64,000 nt of DNA, taken from assembly GCF_019976755.1 (NCBI RefSeq), contig NZ_AP023441.1:6941501-7005500 (forward strand), written 5' to 3'. This DNA comes from Nostoc sp. MS1. GTDB taxonomy: Bacteria; Cyanobacteriota; Cyanobacteriia; Cyanobacteriales; Nostocaceae. The stretch's first letter is position 1, and each line of letters opens with the position of its first letter. Below are positions 44,071 to 53,100 of this stretch, piece after piece. The notes under the pieces were generated by a model. It saw only the letters and a list, made by a program, of their open reading frames with translations. It was not told the DNA's origin and ran no database searches. The translations under genes and the position numbers were made by a program.

Positions 44071-44948
44071 TTGACTAGTGACACTATTTGGAAAAACAAC
44101 CTCTCCAAATATTTGTATTTTATTAGAGGTGTTGCCATAATTCTTGTAGTGATTGGACATATCATCGGCTACAACATTAGCTATGGTATGCGTCAAGTCT
44201 ATAACTCAGATTTATCTGTATTGGGTTGGATATGTGATTTAATCAATACATTCCACATGCCTACATTTTTTGTAGTATCTGGAATTGCTTTTGCTGCTTT
44301 TAGTAAAAAAGATATTAGTTATAAGAAATTCTTTACATCCAAGTTTCACAAGTTATTCATTCCCCTTATTGTTTGGTGTCCTCCTTATTTTATTTTTCAA
44401 TCATTAACAAGATCAAAACCATTCTCATTTGCAGATATTATTAATTCTGTGATTTATCCTTACGAAATATTTTGGTTTCTACACGTCCTCATATTTTCAA
44501 CTTTATTTGCTTTTTTATATTTTAAAAATTTCAAATCAATTAAATTATATTTATTTATATCCATTAGCTTATTTGTTATTAGCATCTTACTAAAAGCAAA
44601 TGGGGTTCAAGATTATTTCTTTTGGAACTTATTCTATGCCTTTGGAGTATTTATTACTAAATATTTGCTCCAGATAGAAACATTAGTTTTAACAAGAAAT
44701 AATATTCTGACTCAAGCTATTCTCCCCTGCTTGTGTGTAGCTATTATAGTCACTTGTGAAGATTTGCTCCCTAAAGATGCAGATGTTGATTACTTAAGAT
44801 TAATTACATCAGAGAAAATCCCTTTTTGGTTAACAGTACAGGTTTAGTAATCTGCTTATTAGCTATTATGTTTGGCTGCTTAGTTTTCTCTTTGATTGAA
44901 AAACCTCTAATTTTTGTCTTTAAACCGAAGAAAATTGCTAACGCTTAG
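44071..44948 (+). pseudogene. Broken acyltransferase-3 family gene
   Basis: The frame starts at TTG 44071, supported by AAGGAG eight bases upstream. It encodes a multi-pass membrane protein of the acyltransferase 3 family: IRGVAIILVVIGHIIGY with the motif His, DLINTFHMPTFFVVSGIAF and FFTSKFHKLFIPLIVWCPPYF. It stops at 44847 after PFWLTVQV. Another frame then continues at about 44832-44948 as VNSTGLVICLLAIMFGCLV and SLIEKPLIFVFKPKK, a typical acyltransferase C-terminus. The sum, about 290 residues, is shorter than usual (about 340-380), so a deletion plus frameshift is likely. An intact gene would O-acetylate or succinylate the polysaccharide. Confidence 0.75.
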
Positions 44949-44978
44949 GTAGTCAATGAAGCTTATTTAACTTTAAAA

Positions 44979-46157
44979 ATGACACAGCAAGTAATTGACT
45001 CTACTAACAACTCTTTACCATCACCAACTCAGAAACGTTATCGAGTTGTGTTGGTACATCCCAGCGCAGGCGTAAATTGGAGCGGTGGCTCAGAAATTTT
45101 TGCCATAGAATTAGCCAGATATCTCAATTCTTACTTTGATGTAGAACTTTTGAGTGGTGCTGAGTGCGGTAATTTCTCCTCTCCAACAGGTGGGATTTCG
45201 CGTACTCAAGCTTTTAACATTGTTCGCCATCCCTTGATTTCTCAACTAGTTAATAAGTTTGCTAGTCACCCAGAAATAGTTATTGAACACCTCAGCAATT
45301 TTTTACCCTGTGCTATTCGTCTATTAACTAAACCTGCTGATTTGATATTTCCTTGTAATGATTATGGCGGGTTAGCAATGGCAGCTTTTGTCAGAGCCAT
45401 CAAAGGAACGCCGATAGTTTTTACTGAACATGTCGGGTTAATGGGGGGAGGTAAATCATTAACACGTAACCTGCGGTTTCATCCTGATCAATTAGTAGCT
45501 TTTTCGGAAGAAACAGCAGCTTTTGTGCGTCATCACCAACCCCAACAAAAAGTAAGAATTATTCCCAATGGTGTGGATATTAATAAATTTACACCATTAG
45601 GAAATCAGATCGATTTTGGTTTACCAAAACCCATCGTTTTATGTGTCGCTTCCCTCAAGCGTAATAGCCATAAACGTATAGAATTAGCTATGCAGGCAGT
45701 AGCACGTTTACCCCAAGCTAGTCTATTATTATGCGGCGATGGTATTGACCGGGATTACTTTCAAGCTAAGGGTGATGATTTACTAGGAAAAGAGCGCTTT
45801 CAGATTCAAAGTTTCTCTTATGAACAAATGCCTGAAGTATATCGTAGCGCTGATGTATTTACCTTACCTTCAATGGATGAACCGTTTGGACTAGCTTATG
45901 TAGAAGCAATGGCTAGTGGTTTACCTGTAGTCGCTACAGATGACGCAATGCGTCGTTATATTGTTGGTGAAGCTGGAAAACTATGTGATGTAACTAATAC
46001 AGATATTTATGCTGGGGCTATAGCAGAGATTTTAACCCAAGATTGGCAAGTACGCGCCCGTGAAAATGCTTTGCGTTTCAGTTGGGAAAATATCGCTTTA
46101 AGTTATCGTGATTTGATTTTAGAAACTATTCATACTCATCGCCAAACTACTAATTAA
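44979..46157 (+). CDS. Glycosyltransferase family 4
   Basis: A 392-aa GT-B glycosyltransferase. The N-terminal domain has RVVLVHPSAGVNWSGGSEIF with a GG loop for the acceptor. The donor-binding half has IPNGVDINKFTPLG, VLCVASLKRNSHKRIELAMQA, LLCGDGIDRDYF and the E-x7-E motif MDEPFGLAYVEAMASGLPVV. ATG at 44979, 30 bp after the broken acyltransferase. It belongs to the polysaccharide cluster. Linkage and sugar are unknown. Confidence 0.92.
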   Translation: MTQQVIDSTNNSLPSPTQKRYRVVLVHPSAGVNWSGGSEIFAIELARYLNSYFDVELLSGAECGNFSSPTGGISRTQAFNIVRHPLISQLVNKFASHPEIVIEHLSNFLPCAIRLLTKPADLIFPCNDYGGLAMAAFVRAIKGTPIVFTEHVGLMGGGKSLTRNLRFHPDQLVAFSEETAAFVRHHQPQQKVRIIPNGVDINKFTPLGNQIDFGLPKPIVLCVASLKRNSHKRIELAMQAVARLPQASLLLCGDGIDRDYFQAKGDDLLGKERFQIQSFSYEQMPEVYRSADVFTLPSMDEPFGLAYVEAMASGLPVVATDDAMRRYIVGEAGKLCDVTNTDIYAGAIAEILTQDWQVRARENALRFSWENIALSYRDLILETIHTHRQTTN

Positions 46158-46175
46158 ATTCAAACACAAAACCTT

Positions 46176-47132
46176 ATGCCCAAAGTTTCTATAGTAATTC
46201 CAGCTTACAATGCAATGGCCTACCTACCAACAACGCTGGATAGTGTTTTTGAGCAAACATTTACTGACTTTGAAGTATTAATAGTTAATGATGGTAGCTC
46301 TGACAATATTGCTGATTGGGTTGCCAGTCTGACAGATGCCAGAATCCGTTTGATTAATCAAGAGAATCAAGGTTTAACTGGCGCACATAATACAGGTGTC
46401 GTCCAAGCACAAGGTGAATATATCGCATTTTTAGATGCTGATGACCTGTGGGAAGCAAGCAAATTAGAAAAACAAGTAAATTGCTTAGATAACAATCCTG
46501 AAGTTGGTTTAGTAGATACTTGGGTGATGTTAATTGATGAGGATGGAGTATCTACTGGAACGGTACTGAAAACTAACGCCGAGGGTAACGTCTGGCAACA
46601 AATTATTCAATGTCCTACCGTTGTTTGTGGGAGTTCGCCTCTAGTCCGCAAAATTTGCTTTCAAGAATTAGGTTTATTTGATCCACAAATGGGTGGTTCA
46701 TCCGATTGGGATATGTGGATTCGGATTGCATCTCGTTATAACTTTGCCTTAATAAAGGAACCATTGACTCTGTACAGACAACATCGTAGCAGTATGTCAA
46801 AAAACTGCGATCGCGTGTTTCGAGAAAACCAAGCTGTTATCGAAAAAACCTTCAAATCCGTTTCCCCAGAATTGCAAAACCTTAAACAACGTGCCTACGC
46901 CTTAGTTTACTTGTACTTAGCGTGGAGAGCCTTAGATAACAGAAACTACGAACAAGCAATTTACTATCGCCAACAAGCTTACATTAACGACCCCAAAGTC
47001 ATCTACTCCAAATCTGGATTATCCCAGCAATTCGCTATAACTGTCACCCGCTTCTTCGGTTCTTCCGGGTTAGATGGAGTCAGAAATATTAGCCGCACCT
47101 TACGCCGAAATATCCTTACTTTAATCTCTTAA
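46176..47132 (+). CDS. Glycosyltransferase family 2, copy A1
   Basis: A 318-aa GT-A inverting glycosyltransferase. It starts directly with the family signature VSIVIPAYNAMAYLPTTLDS, followed by VLIVNDGSSDN (nucleotide binding), FLDADDLW (metal-binding DXD) and the acceptor-side SSDWDMWIRIAS. The C-terminal third is helical and less conserved. It matches the next gene along its full length, and both are 318 aa, so the pair arose by tandem duplication. The usual GA-R-N-x-G stretch reads GAHNTG here. Gap of 18 bp after the GT4 gene. Confidence 0.92.
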   Translation: MPKVSIVIPAYNAMAYLPTTLDSVFEQTFTDFEVLIVNDGSSDNIADWVASLTDARIRLINQENQGLTGAHNTGVVQAQGEYIAFLDADDLWEASKLEKQVNCLDNNPEVGLVDTWVMLIDEDGVSTGTVLKTNAEGNVWQQIIQCPTVVCGSSPLVRKICFQELGLFDPQMGGSSDWDMWIRIASRYNFALIKEPLTLYRQHRSSMSKNCDRVFRENQAVIEKTFKSVSPELQNLKQRAYALVYLYLAWRALDNRNYEQAIYYRQQAYINDPKVIYSKSGLSQQFAITVTRFFGSSGLDGVRNISRTLRRNILTLIS

Positions 47133-47160
47133 AAACTTCACTTGAAAAAGTTAAACACCT

Positions 47161-48117
47161 ATGCCAAAAGTCTCTGTAGTTATCCCCGCCTACAACGCAA
47201 TGAAATATCTCCCCGCCACCGTGGAGAGTGTCTTACAGCAAACCTTTAGCGACATCGAAGTTCTGATAATCAATGATGGTAGCTCAGATAATATTATCGA
47301 ATGGACTGCACAAATTACCGACCCAAGAGTAAAAGTAATTTCTCAAGAAAATCAAGGCTTATCAGGAGCAAGAAATGCGGGAATTAATCATGCATCTGGA
47401 GAATATATAGCCTTTATCGATGCTGATGATTTATGGCTACCAACCAAAATAGAAAAGCAAGTTCGATGTTTAGATAATACTCCCCAAGCTGGTTTAGTTT
47501 ACACATGGACAGCTTGGACTGATGAAGCAGGTAAGCCTACAGGTGTGATAGTAGCTGCCGATGTGGAAGGCTATGTTTGGGAACAAATGGTGGTGAATGA
47601 CAAAATATCTAATGGTAGTTCGGCAATGGTGCGTCGAATTTGTTTTGATCAAGTAGGTTTATTTGACACAGAATTAACCAGTTCTGAAGACCGTGATATG
47701 TGGATTAGACTAGCAGCACATTATCACTTTGCGGTGGTCAAAGAACCACTGACACTCTACCGCCGACACTCGCAAAGTATGAGTAAAAATCGTCCAAAAA
47801 TGCTCAAGAATATCCGTCGTGTTTTTGAGAAAACTTTTGCATCAGTGCCAACTGAATTATTATATTTACGTAATCGTAGTTACGGATGGATAAATCTTTA
47901 TACAGCTTGGACTTGTATGGATGAGAAAGATTACAAGGAAGCAATAAAATATCGCCGCCAAGCTCTTTTACATTATCCCCAACTTATTTTTACCAATTAT
48001 TTTTTACGTTTGAGTCTAGCAATTTTGATTATGCAGGTGTTAGGTTCTCAAGGCTATGATAACTTGCGATCGCTCACTCGTAACTTGAGAAGATTAGTTT
48101 TAAGAACTGCAACTTAA
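47161..48117 (+). CDS. Glycosyltransferase family 2, copy A2
   Basis: A 318-aa paralogue of the preceding gene. It has VSVVIPAYNAMKYLPATVES, VLIINDGSSDN, GARNAGINHA, FIDADDLW and SSEDRDMWIRLAAHYHF. Shared features with copy A1 include NGSSAMVRRICF against CGSSPLVRKICF and LTLYRRHSQSMSKN against LTLYRQHRSSMSKN. It lies 28 bp after copy A1. The two probably add successive or alternative sugars; divergence is large enough for different specificities, but this is inference. Confidence 0.92.
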   Translation: MPKVSVVIPAYNAMKYLPATVESVLQQTFSDIEVLIINDGSSDNIIEWTAQITDPRVKVISQENQGLSGARNAGINHASGEYIAFIDADDLWLPTKIEKQVRCLDNTPQAGLVYTWTAWTDEAGKPTGVIVAADVEGYVWEQMVVNDKISNGSSAMVRRICFDQVGLFDTELTSSEDRDMWIRLAAHYHFAVVKEPLTLYRRHSQSMSKNRPKMLKNIRRVFEKTFASVPTELLYLRNRSYGWINLYTAWTCMDEKDYKEAIKYRRQALLHYPQLIFTNYFLRLSLAILIMQVLGSQGYDNLRSLTRNLRRLVLRTAT

Positions 48118-48171
48118 CATAGAAATCTTAAATACTTAAATTATTCCCTTATTGATATCAATTAACTACTA

Positions 48172-49455
48172 ATGCTCATCAAGAAGATCAAAGCACAATT
48201 ATCAAGTCCATTTATCCGTAACGTTGGTTGGTTAGGAACCGCAGAGTTAGTCAATCGCATTTTCCGCTTAGGAACAACAGTAACTCTAGCACGCACTTTT
48301 AGCTCCCAAGATTATGGAGCAATGGCTCTCATCTACACAATTTTTGAATTTGCTAATGTTTTTACTCTTAGGGGTGGTATTGGTTCAAAAATTATTCAAG
48401 CAGATGAGAAAGAACTGCCAATGATATGCAACACTTCATTTTGGTTAAACCTAATGTTGTGTACAGCAATTTTCGTATTCCAGTGTGCCGCCGCTTTTCC
48501 TATTGCTCAGTTCTATGGTAATCAACAATTAGCCTTACCTATCTGCACTTTAGCTATTGTATATCTTCTCTACCCTGTCTTCATGGTTAATTCGGCTTTA
48601 ATTGAACGAAATAACCGCCTGAAAATTACAGCAATTTGTAATGCTACTCAAGCATTTGTGGGTAATGCTATTACAGTAATTTTAGCTATTTTAGGCATGG
48701 GAATTTGGGCTGTTGTTTTGCCTATAGTTTTTTCGACACCAATTTGGATCTTCATCACCTGGATAAATAATTCTTGGCGACCTCCGAGCAAATTCTCTCT
48801 CGAAAGATGGCGTGAAGTTTTTAATTTTGGTAAAAATATGCTCGCTGTGGAGTTTCTTAACAAAATTAGAAATAATTTAGATTATTTAATAGTAGGTAAG
48901 TTTCTAGGTCCAGTACAGTTAGGTATTTACTTTTTTGCTTTCAATGGTGGTTCTGGTATTAGCTCGAATGTAATTAATACATTTATGTCCGCTTTATATC
49001 CTTATATATGTGCTGTTAGAGAAGACCGTGTAGAGTTTAAAAAAAGATATATTAGTAGTCTCAAGAAGGTGCTTTCATTAGTCATTCCACTTATCTTGAC
49101 TCAATCCATTTTAGCTCCCATATACGTACCTATTATATTTGGCGAAAAATGGAAGCCTGCTGTACCAATTCTGATAATTATCTGTTTATCAGTCATCCTG
49201 AGAGTTTTTGGATGGGCTAATTCACTTCTATTGAATGCTGTAGATAAAACTCATATTAACTTAAATATCAATTTGATATTCACTGTATTGTTTGGTATTA
49301 CAGTTTTATTAACAGTGCAGTGGGGAATACTTGGGGTAGCTATTGGTATTTTAGTAATTCATATAATATACATACCAATTTCGGTTACCTGGAGCTACAA
49401 ATATATTTTTGATAAACATAATCACTCCTTAAACCAAGTTAAAACAGTCAAATAA
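48172..49455 (+). CDS. Oligosaccharide flippase (Wzx/PST family)
   Basis: A 427-aa multi-pass membrane protein of the polysaccharide-transport branch of the MATE/MOP superfamily. The N-terminus (NVGWLGTAELVNRIFRLGTTVTLAR and SSQDYGAMALI) is the family start. Long hydrophobic segments give about twelve helices, with ILAPIYVPIIFGEKWKPAVPIL typical of the middle. It flips lipid-linked repeat units across the inner membrane for the polymerase encoded at 42589-44013. It sits between the two pairs of GT2 genes. ATG at 48172; a TGA or TAA stop at the end is intact. Confidence 0.9.
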   Translation: MLIKKIKAQLSSPFIRNVGWLGTAELVNRIFRLGTTVTLARTFSSQDYGAMALIYTIFEFANVFTLRGGIGSKIIQADEKELPMICNTSFWLNLMLCTAIFVFQCAAAFPIAQFYGNQQLALPICTLAIVYLLYPVFMVNSALIERNNRLKITAICNATQAFVGNAITVILAILGMGIWAVVLPIVFSTPIWIFITWINNSWRPPSKFSLERWREVFNFGKNMLAVEFLNKIRNNLDYLIVGKFLGPVQLGIYFFAFNGGSGISSNVINTFMSALYPYICAVREDRVEFKKRYISSLKKVLSLVIPLILTQSILAPIYVPIIFGEKWKPAVPILIIICLSVILRVFGWANSLLLNAVDKTHINLNINLIFTVLFGITVLLTVQWGILGVAIGILVIHIIYIPISVTWSYKYIFDKHNHSLNQVKTVK

Positions 49456-49502
49456 TTTAGCTGAATCAAAATTAATGAACTCATTTGCAATCAAGAATAA
49501 AT

Positions 49503-50477
49503 ATGCCGACAATATCTATTATCATTCCTGCTTATAATGCTGAAAAAACAATTCTAGAAACTATAAATTCTGTTCTAGAGCAAACCTTTTCAGATTTTGA
49601 AATCATAGTTGTTAATGATGGTTCAACAGATAAAACACTAGAAGTTCTTCAATCTATTGTTGATAAACGTCTAAAAGTTTTTTGTTATGAAAATAGCGGA
49701 GTCTCTAGCGCTCGTAATCGAGGAATTTCTCATGCGGTAGGAGATTATATTAGCTTTCTAGATGCTGATGATTTGTGGACTCCAGACAAACTAGAATTAC
49801 AACTAGCTACTTTAAAAGCTTATCCAGAAGCTGGTGTTGCCTATAGTTGGGTTTATACAATCAATGAAACAGGGGAAATATTAAAACCTTTCAACTCTGT
49901 GTATGAAGGTAACGTCTATACAGATTTGCTAAAAGCAAATTTTTTAACAAGCGGCTCAAATCCCTTAATTACCAGAGCAGCTATGGATTCTGTAGGAGAG
50001 TTTGATATTAAATTAGCAGGTGGGGAAGATTGGGATTATTGGTTGCGGTTAGCGGCTAAATGGCATTTTGTGGTAGTCCCAAAATATCAAGTTTTTTATC
50101 GTCGTTCCATGTCATCAAATTCTTTCAAATTGCAAAAGATGAGAGAAGATACCTTAATTATGTTAGATAAGGTGATGCAAATGGCTCCACCAGAATTACA
50201 ATATCTGAGAAAGGAAAGTTTATCTAATATCTACAGATATATAGTAGAGTTATACATAGATAGTTTAAATCAAAATTCCCAAGTTGACATCAGCTTTATA
50301 GTTGATAACTTGTGGAAGTATATTATAGCTAAACCAGAGACTTTAAAAGATATATATACATACAAATTAATGATTAAAGTCTTGCTAATCAGCATTATCT
50401 CTCCAAAATTGATGAATAATTTGTTGGAGCTTATCAGAAAAAGGAAATCACAAAACAAGTTACAAATGCAACCATAA
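49503..50477 (+). CDS. Glycosyltransferase family 2, copy B1
   Basis: About 324 aa from the ATG at 49503; the open frame extends six codons to a TTG at 49485, but the family signature starts right after the ATG (ISIIIPAYNAEKTILETINS). It then has VVNDGSTDKTLEVLQ, SSARNRGISHA, FLDADDLWTPDKLELQL and GGEDWDYWLRLAAKWHFVVVP. It is clearly the sister of the next gene (50540-51514) and less close to the A pair, so the cluster contains two independent tandem GT2 duplications flanking the flippase. Confidence 0.92.
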   Translation: MPTISIIIPAYNAEKTILETINSVLEQTFSDFEIIVVNDGSTDKTLEVLQSIVDKRLKVFCYENSGVSSARNRGISHAVGDYISFLDADDLWTPDKLELQLATLKAYPEAGVAYSWVYTINETGEILKPFNSVYEGNVYTDLLKANFLTSGSNPLITRAAMDSVGEFDIKLAGGEDWDYWLRLAAKWHFVVVPKYQVFYRRSMSSNSFKLQKMREDTLIMLDKVMQMAPPELQYLRKESLSNIYRYIVELYIDSLNQNSQVDISFIVDNLWKYIIAKPETLKDIYTYKLMIKVLLISIISPKLMNNLLELIRKRKSQNKLQMQP

Positions 50478-50539
50478 TTTAATTGTAGTAAAACTTAAGC
50501 TAAAAATTTTTATAAAAGTTTTGAATGTAAATAATAATC

Positions 50540-51514
50540 ATGACTAAAATATCTGTAATTATTCCAGCGTACAATGCTGAAAAGACAATCTTAGCAACTA
50601 TAAAATCTGTCTTAAAACAAACATTCACTGATTTTGAAATTATAATTATTAATGATGGTTCAACTGATAAAACATTAGAAATTTTGCAAAATATTCAGGA
50701 CGATCGCCTAAAGATTTTTTCTTATGAAAATAGTGGAGCATCAAGCGCTCGTAATCGAGGAATTACTCATGCCACAGGCAACTATATCAGCTTTCTTGAT
50801 GCAGATGATTTGTGGACACCAGATAAACTAGAAGCTCAATATGCTGCTTTACAAGCGCATCCAGAAGCTGGTGTTGCCTATAGTTGGACTTATGTAGTTA
50901 ATGCAGAAGGAGAATTATTAAGAACTATTGAGCATACCTATGAAGGTAATGTTTACGGAGAAATGTTATTAAGGAGTTTTTTAACTTGCGGTTCAAATCC
51001 CTTAATTAGAAGAGGAGCAATAGAATCTGTAGGAGAGTTTGATGTTACATTGAAATCTGGAGACGATTGGGATTATTGGTTACGCTTGGCTTATAAGTGG
51101 AATTTTGTTGTAGTCCCAAAACACCAAATTTTTTATCTACGTTCAGTAACATCAAAGTCATTTAAACTAAAGGTAATTAGAGACTCTGCTTTAACTATTC
51201 TAGATAAAGCAATAAAATTAGCCCCAGTAGAACTGCAATACTTAAAAAATATTAGTTTATCTAATATTTATGGATATAATGTACAGTTATATCTAGATAG
51301 CCTCAGTTTTAATTCTAATACTGATATTAAATATGTTCTTGGTAATTGGTGGAAATATGTTTATTACAACCCAAAAACATTAAAAGATATAGGTACTTAT
51401 AAATTACTAATTAAAATTTTATTAGCTGCAATCATATCGCCAAAATTGATGAGCAGTCTTTTAGATTCTTTCAGAAAAACTAAACAACCAAAAAATTTGC
51501 AAATACAACCTTAA
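50540..51514 (+). CDS. Glycosyltransferase family 2, copy B2, last gene of the cluster
   Basis: A 324-aa GT-A glycosyltransferase. It has ISVIIPAYNAEKTILATIKS, IINDGSTDKTLEILQ, ASSARNRGITHA, FLDADDLWTPDKLEAQY and GDDWDYWLRLAYKWNFVVVP. It shares long stretches with copy B1, for example the segments around YEGNVY, LTCGSNPLIRRGA and the C-terminal KTLKDI-x-TYKL, and both end in similar basic tails. It is followed 29 bp later by a 13-bp-stem hairpin, marking the end of the polysaccharide transcription unit. Confidence 0.92.
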   Translation: MTKISVIIPAYNAEKTILATIKSVLKQTFTDFEIIIINDGSTDKTLEILQNIQDDRLKIFSYENSGASSARNRGITHATGNYISFLDADDLWTPDKLEAQYAALQAHPEAGVAYSWTYVVNAEGELLRTIEHTYEGNVYGEMLLRSFLTCGSNPLIRRGAIESVGEFDVTLKSGDDWDYWLRLAYKWNFVVVPKHQIFYLRSVTSKSFKLKVIRDSALTILDKAIKLAPVELQYLKNISLSNIYGYNVQLYLDSLSFNSNTDIKYVLGNWWKYVYYNPKTLKDIGTYKLLIKILLAAIISPKLMSSLLDSFRKTKQPKNLQIQP

Positions 51515-51543
51515 ACAACCCAGAAGATAGCTAGGTGCGGGAA

Positions 51544-51595
51544 AATGCGGGGATTATAGAAAGAGTGCGATCGCGCCTTCCGTAATCCCCGCATT
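51544..51595 (+). terminator. Long-stem hairpin ending the polysaccharide cluster
   Basis: AATGCGGGGATTA (51544-51556) pairs perfectly with TAATCCCCGCATT (51583-51595) across a 26-nt loop holding a GCGATCGC octamer. No long T-run follows, so it may slow or protect transcripts rather than act as a classic terminator. Confidence 0.65.
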
Positions 51596-51736
51596 GGCAT
51601 TTGTAGTTAACAGTGTTATCAGATATAGCAGTTAACTCTGTTGAGGCTAGAACAAAAAATTACGTCTGCATAAAAAACTATAGTTCAACCGTATGTACTT
51701 ATAGAGGTTCAAAAACCAAAAACCAGGAGATTGATT

Positions 51737-52024
51737 ATGACAAGCTTAACTCAAATCCATACTCACAAAGACTTACTCTATCCCCTCCGCAAATGGTTGG
51801 AAGAAATTGAAATTCAAAGTCCTCAACTAGCTCATCTATTATGTAAAGCCATCCCTGCTCAATGTCCGTTTGAAAGAGACGTTAAACTATTTGGTCGTAT
51901 ATTGTTTCATATTCCTCCAATGTGCAAATTAAATCCCTTATACGAAGAAGTAGTAGGTTTACGTTTCAAAGCACTGTGTTACCTTGCTGATAAATGCGGT
52001 GAAGATGTGACAGCTTATTGTTAA
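51737..52024 (+). CDS. Mo-dependent nitrogenase C-terminal domain protein, 95 aa
   Basis: A small protein resembling the Mo-dependent nitrogenase C-terminal domain family common in nitrogen-fixing cyanobacteria. It has LYPLRKWLEEIEIQSPQLAHL, LCKAIPAQCPFERDVKLFG, IPPMCKLNPLYEEVVGLRFKAL and CYLADKCGEDV. Five cysteines are present. Despite the name, most members stand alone and their role is unknown. I choose the ATG at 51737 because CAGGAG lies 7 bases upstream; the open frame begins two codons earlier at a TTG. Single gene after the polysaccharide cluster. Confidence 0.88.
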   Translation: MTSLTQIHTHKDLLYPLRKWLEEIEIQSPQLAHLLCKAIPAQCPFERDVKLFGRILFHIPPMCKLNPLYEEVVGLRFKALCYLADKCGEDVTAYC

Positions 52025-52274
52025 GAATCTATAGGCTGCAAACTAAGATTGATAGATGAGCAATGAAAATAGTTAACTCATTACAGATTGTCGCTACGCT
52101 ACGCTAATAGCGAATCAAAATTAATTTATTTAGGAATTTACGGTTGTTACGGAAACAAAAGTATAATAAGCTAACCTAGAACAATAAGAGACTTATACCC
52201 ACTATTGGCAGTATAAATGCCTATAGTATCAGTATCTAATAGAGTTATCTTTACCCTTTTACTTTTGTTCAATC

Positions 52275-52658
52275 ATGACGCACATCTTGGTGGCTGAAGA
52301 TGAAGTCAACCTAGCACAATTTTTAGAATTGGAACTGAACTATCAAGGATATCAGGTTAGTGTTGCCTACGATGGACTGACTGCAATGATAGCAACGCAG
52401 AAATTGCAGCTAGACTTGATCATTTTAGATTGGATGATACCTGGTTTGTCAGGGTGGGAAATTTGCCACAGCTTGCGGAGTCATGCTAACAATATACCGA
52501 TAATCTTACTAGGTCACAAAAATCAACTCAGGGATGATTATCTAGATGTTGGTGCAGATGATTACTTGTGTAAACCCTTTGAGGTTGAGGAATTATTAGC
52601 TAAAGTCTGGACTCATTTGTCAAAAACACAACAAAATTTTCTCTCAAATAAAGACTAG
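52275..52658 (+). CDS. Stand-alone response-regulator receiver
   Basis: A 127-aa CheY-like receiver domain without output. HILVAEDEVNLAQFLELEL holds the acidic pair (Glu8, Asp9), LDLIILDWMIPGLSG the phospho-acceptor Asp52, and DDYLCKPFEVEEL the conserved Lys100. The usual Thr/Ser after the fourth strand is Gly80 (IILLGHKN), which may weaken phosphorylation-driven switching. The rest resembles the receiver of the OmpR family cut just before the DNA-binding domain. No partner kinase lies next to it. ATG at 52275. Confidence 0.92.
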   Translation: MTHILVAEDEVNLAQFLELELNYQGYQVSVAYDGLTAMIATQKLQLDLIILDWMIPGLSGWEICHSLRSHANNIPIILLGHKNQLRDDYLDVGADDYLCKPFEVEELLAKVWTHLSKTQQNFLSNKD

Positions 52659-52749
52659 ATACATGAGTTTCTATTCTCATGCAGTCTCAAGCATTTGAGG
52701 ATGTATGCTGCTGTGTGATTTCGGCTGAAATAGCACCGACATTTGATAA

Positions 52750-52908
52750 TTATGCAGATTCTAACGCAGCCGGTGATTGAGATTGCTTACCGGGTAGAAT
52801 AAACATGAGTGCTGATTTCATACCCTTAATTATGCGTTGACCTGTGGAAAGTAATCTTTCCCAACTGTCTACTCTGTAATGAGAATGGGTAATTTTTCGC
52901 GGGGACAT
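52750..52908 (-). CDS. Possible 52-aa small protein
   Basis: A reverse-strand frame from ATG 52908 to TAA 52750 encodes MSPRKITHSHYRVDSWERLL, then STGQRIIKGMKSALMFILPG and a short polar tail. It is basic, with a possible amphipathic or short membrane helix in the second half. The amino-acid pattern looks protein-like, and no other feature fills the gap between the receiver and psaJ genes. There is no good ribosome site and I recognise no family. It lies 39 bp from the psaJ-like gene in the same direction. Confidence 0.45.
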   Translation of the reverse strand: MSPRKITHSHYRVDSWERLLSTGQRIIKGMKSALMFILPGKQSQSPAALESA

Positions 52909-52947
52909 ACTAAAATTTATGTAGGGGGAACATTTCCCTACAAGTAG

Positions 52948-53100
52948 TTATGGCAGAGGATGGAAAAGAAGGTCAGGAAAAATAAAGTTAAAGATTGCCC
53001 ATGTAGAGAAGGCAATTGATACTGCTAGAACAGCAAGAACTGGAGCCAGAGAAAGATATCTGACGAAATATCCCTTCTGTGCATCTTTTGATTGAGCCAT
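52948..53100 (-). CDS. psaJ: Photosystem I PsaJ-like subunit, 50 aa
   Basis: The reverse strand encodes MAQSKDAQKGYFVRYLSLAP, then a hydrophobic helix (VLAVLAVSIAFSTWAIFNFI) and the end FPDLLFHPLP. The FPDLLFHPL ending is the hallmark of PsaJ, a single-helix PSI subunit beside PsaF. The length is normal. The ATG at 53100 has AGAGG six bases upstream. Unlike the usual psaFJ operon, no psaF is next to it, and the N-terminal half looks divergent from the common PsaJ, so this may be the second, solitary PsaJ paralogue present in some heterocyst-forming species. Confidence 0.85.
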   Translation of the reverse strand: MAQSKDAQKGYFVRYLSLAPVLAVLAVSIAFSTWAIFNFIFPDLLFHPLP

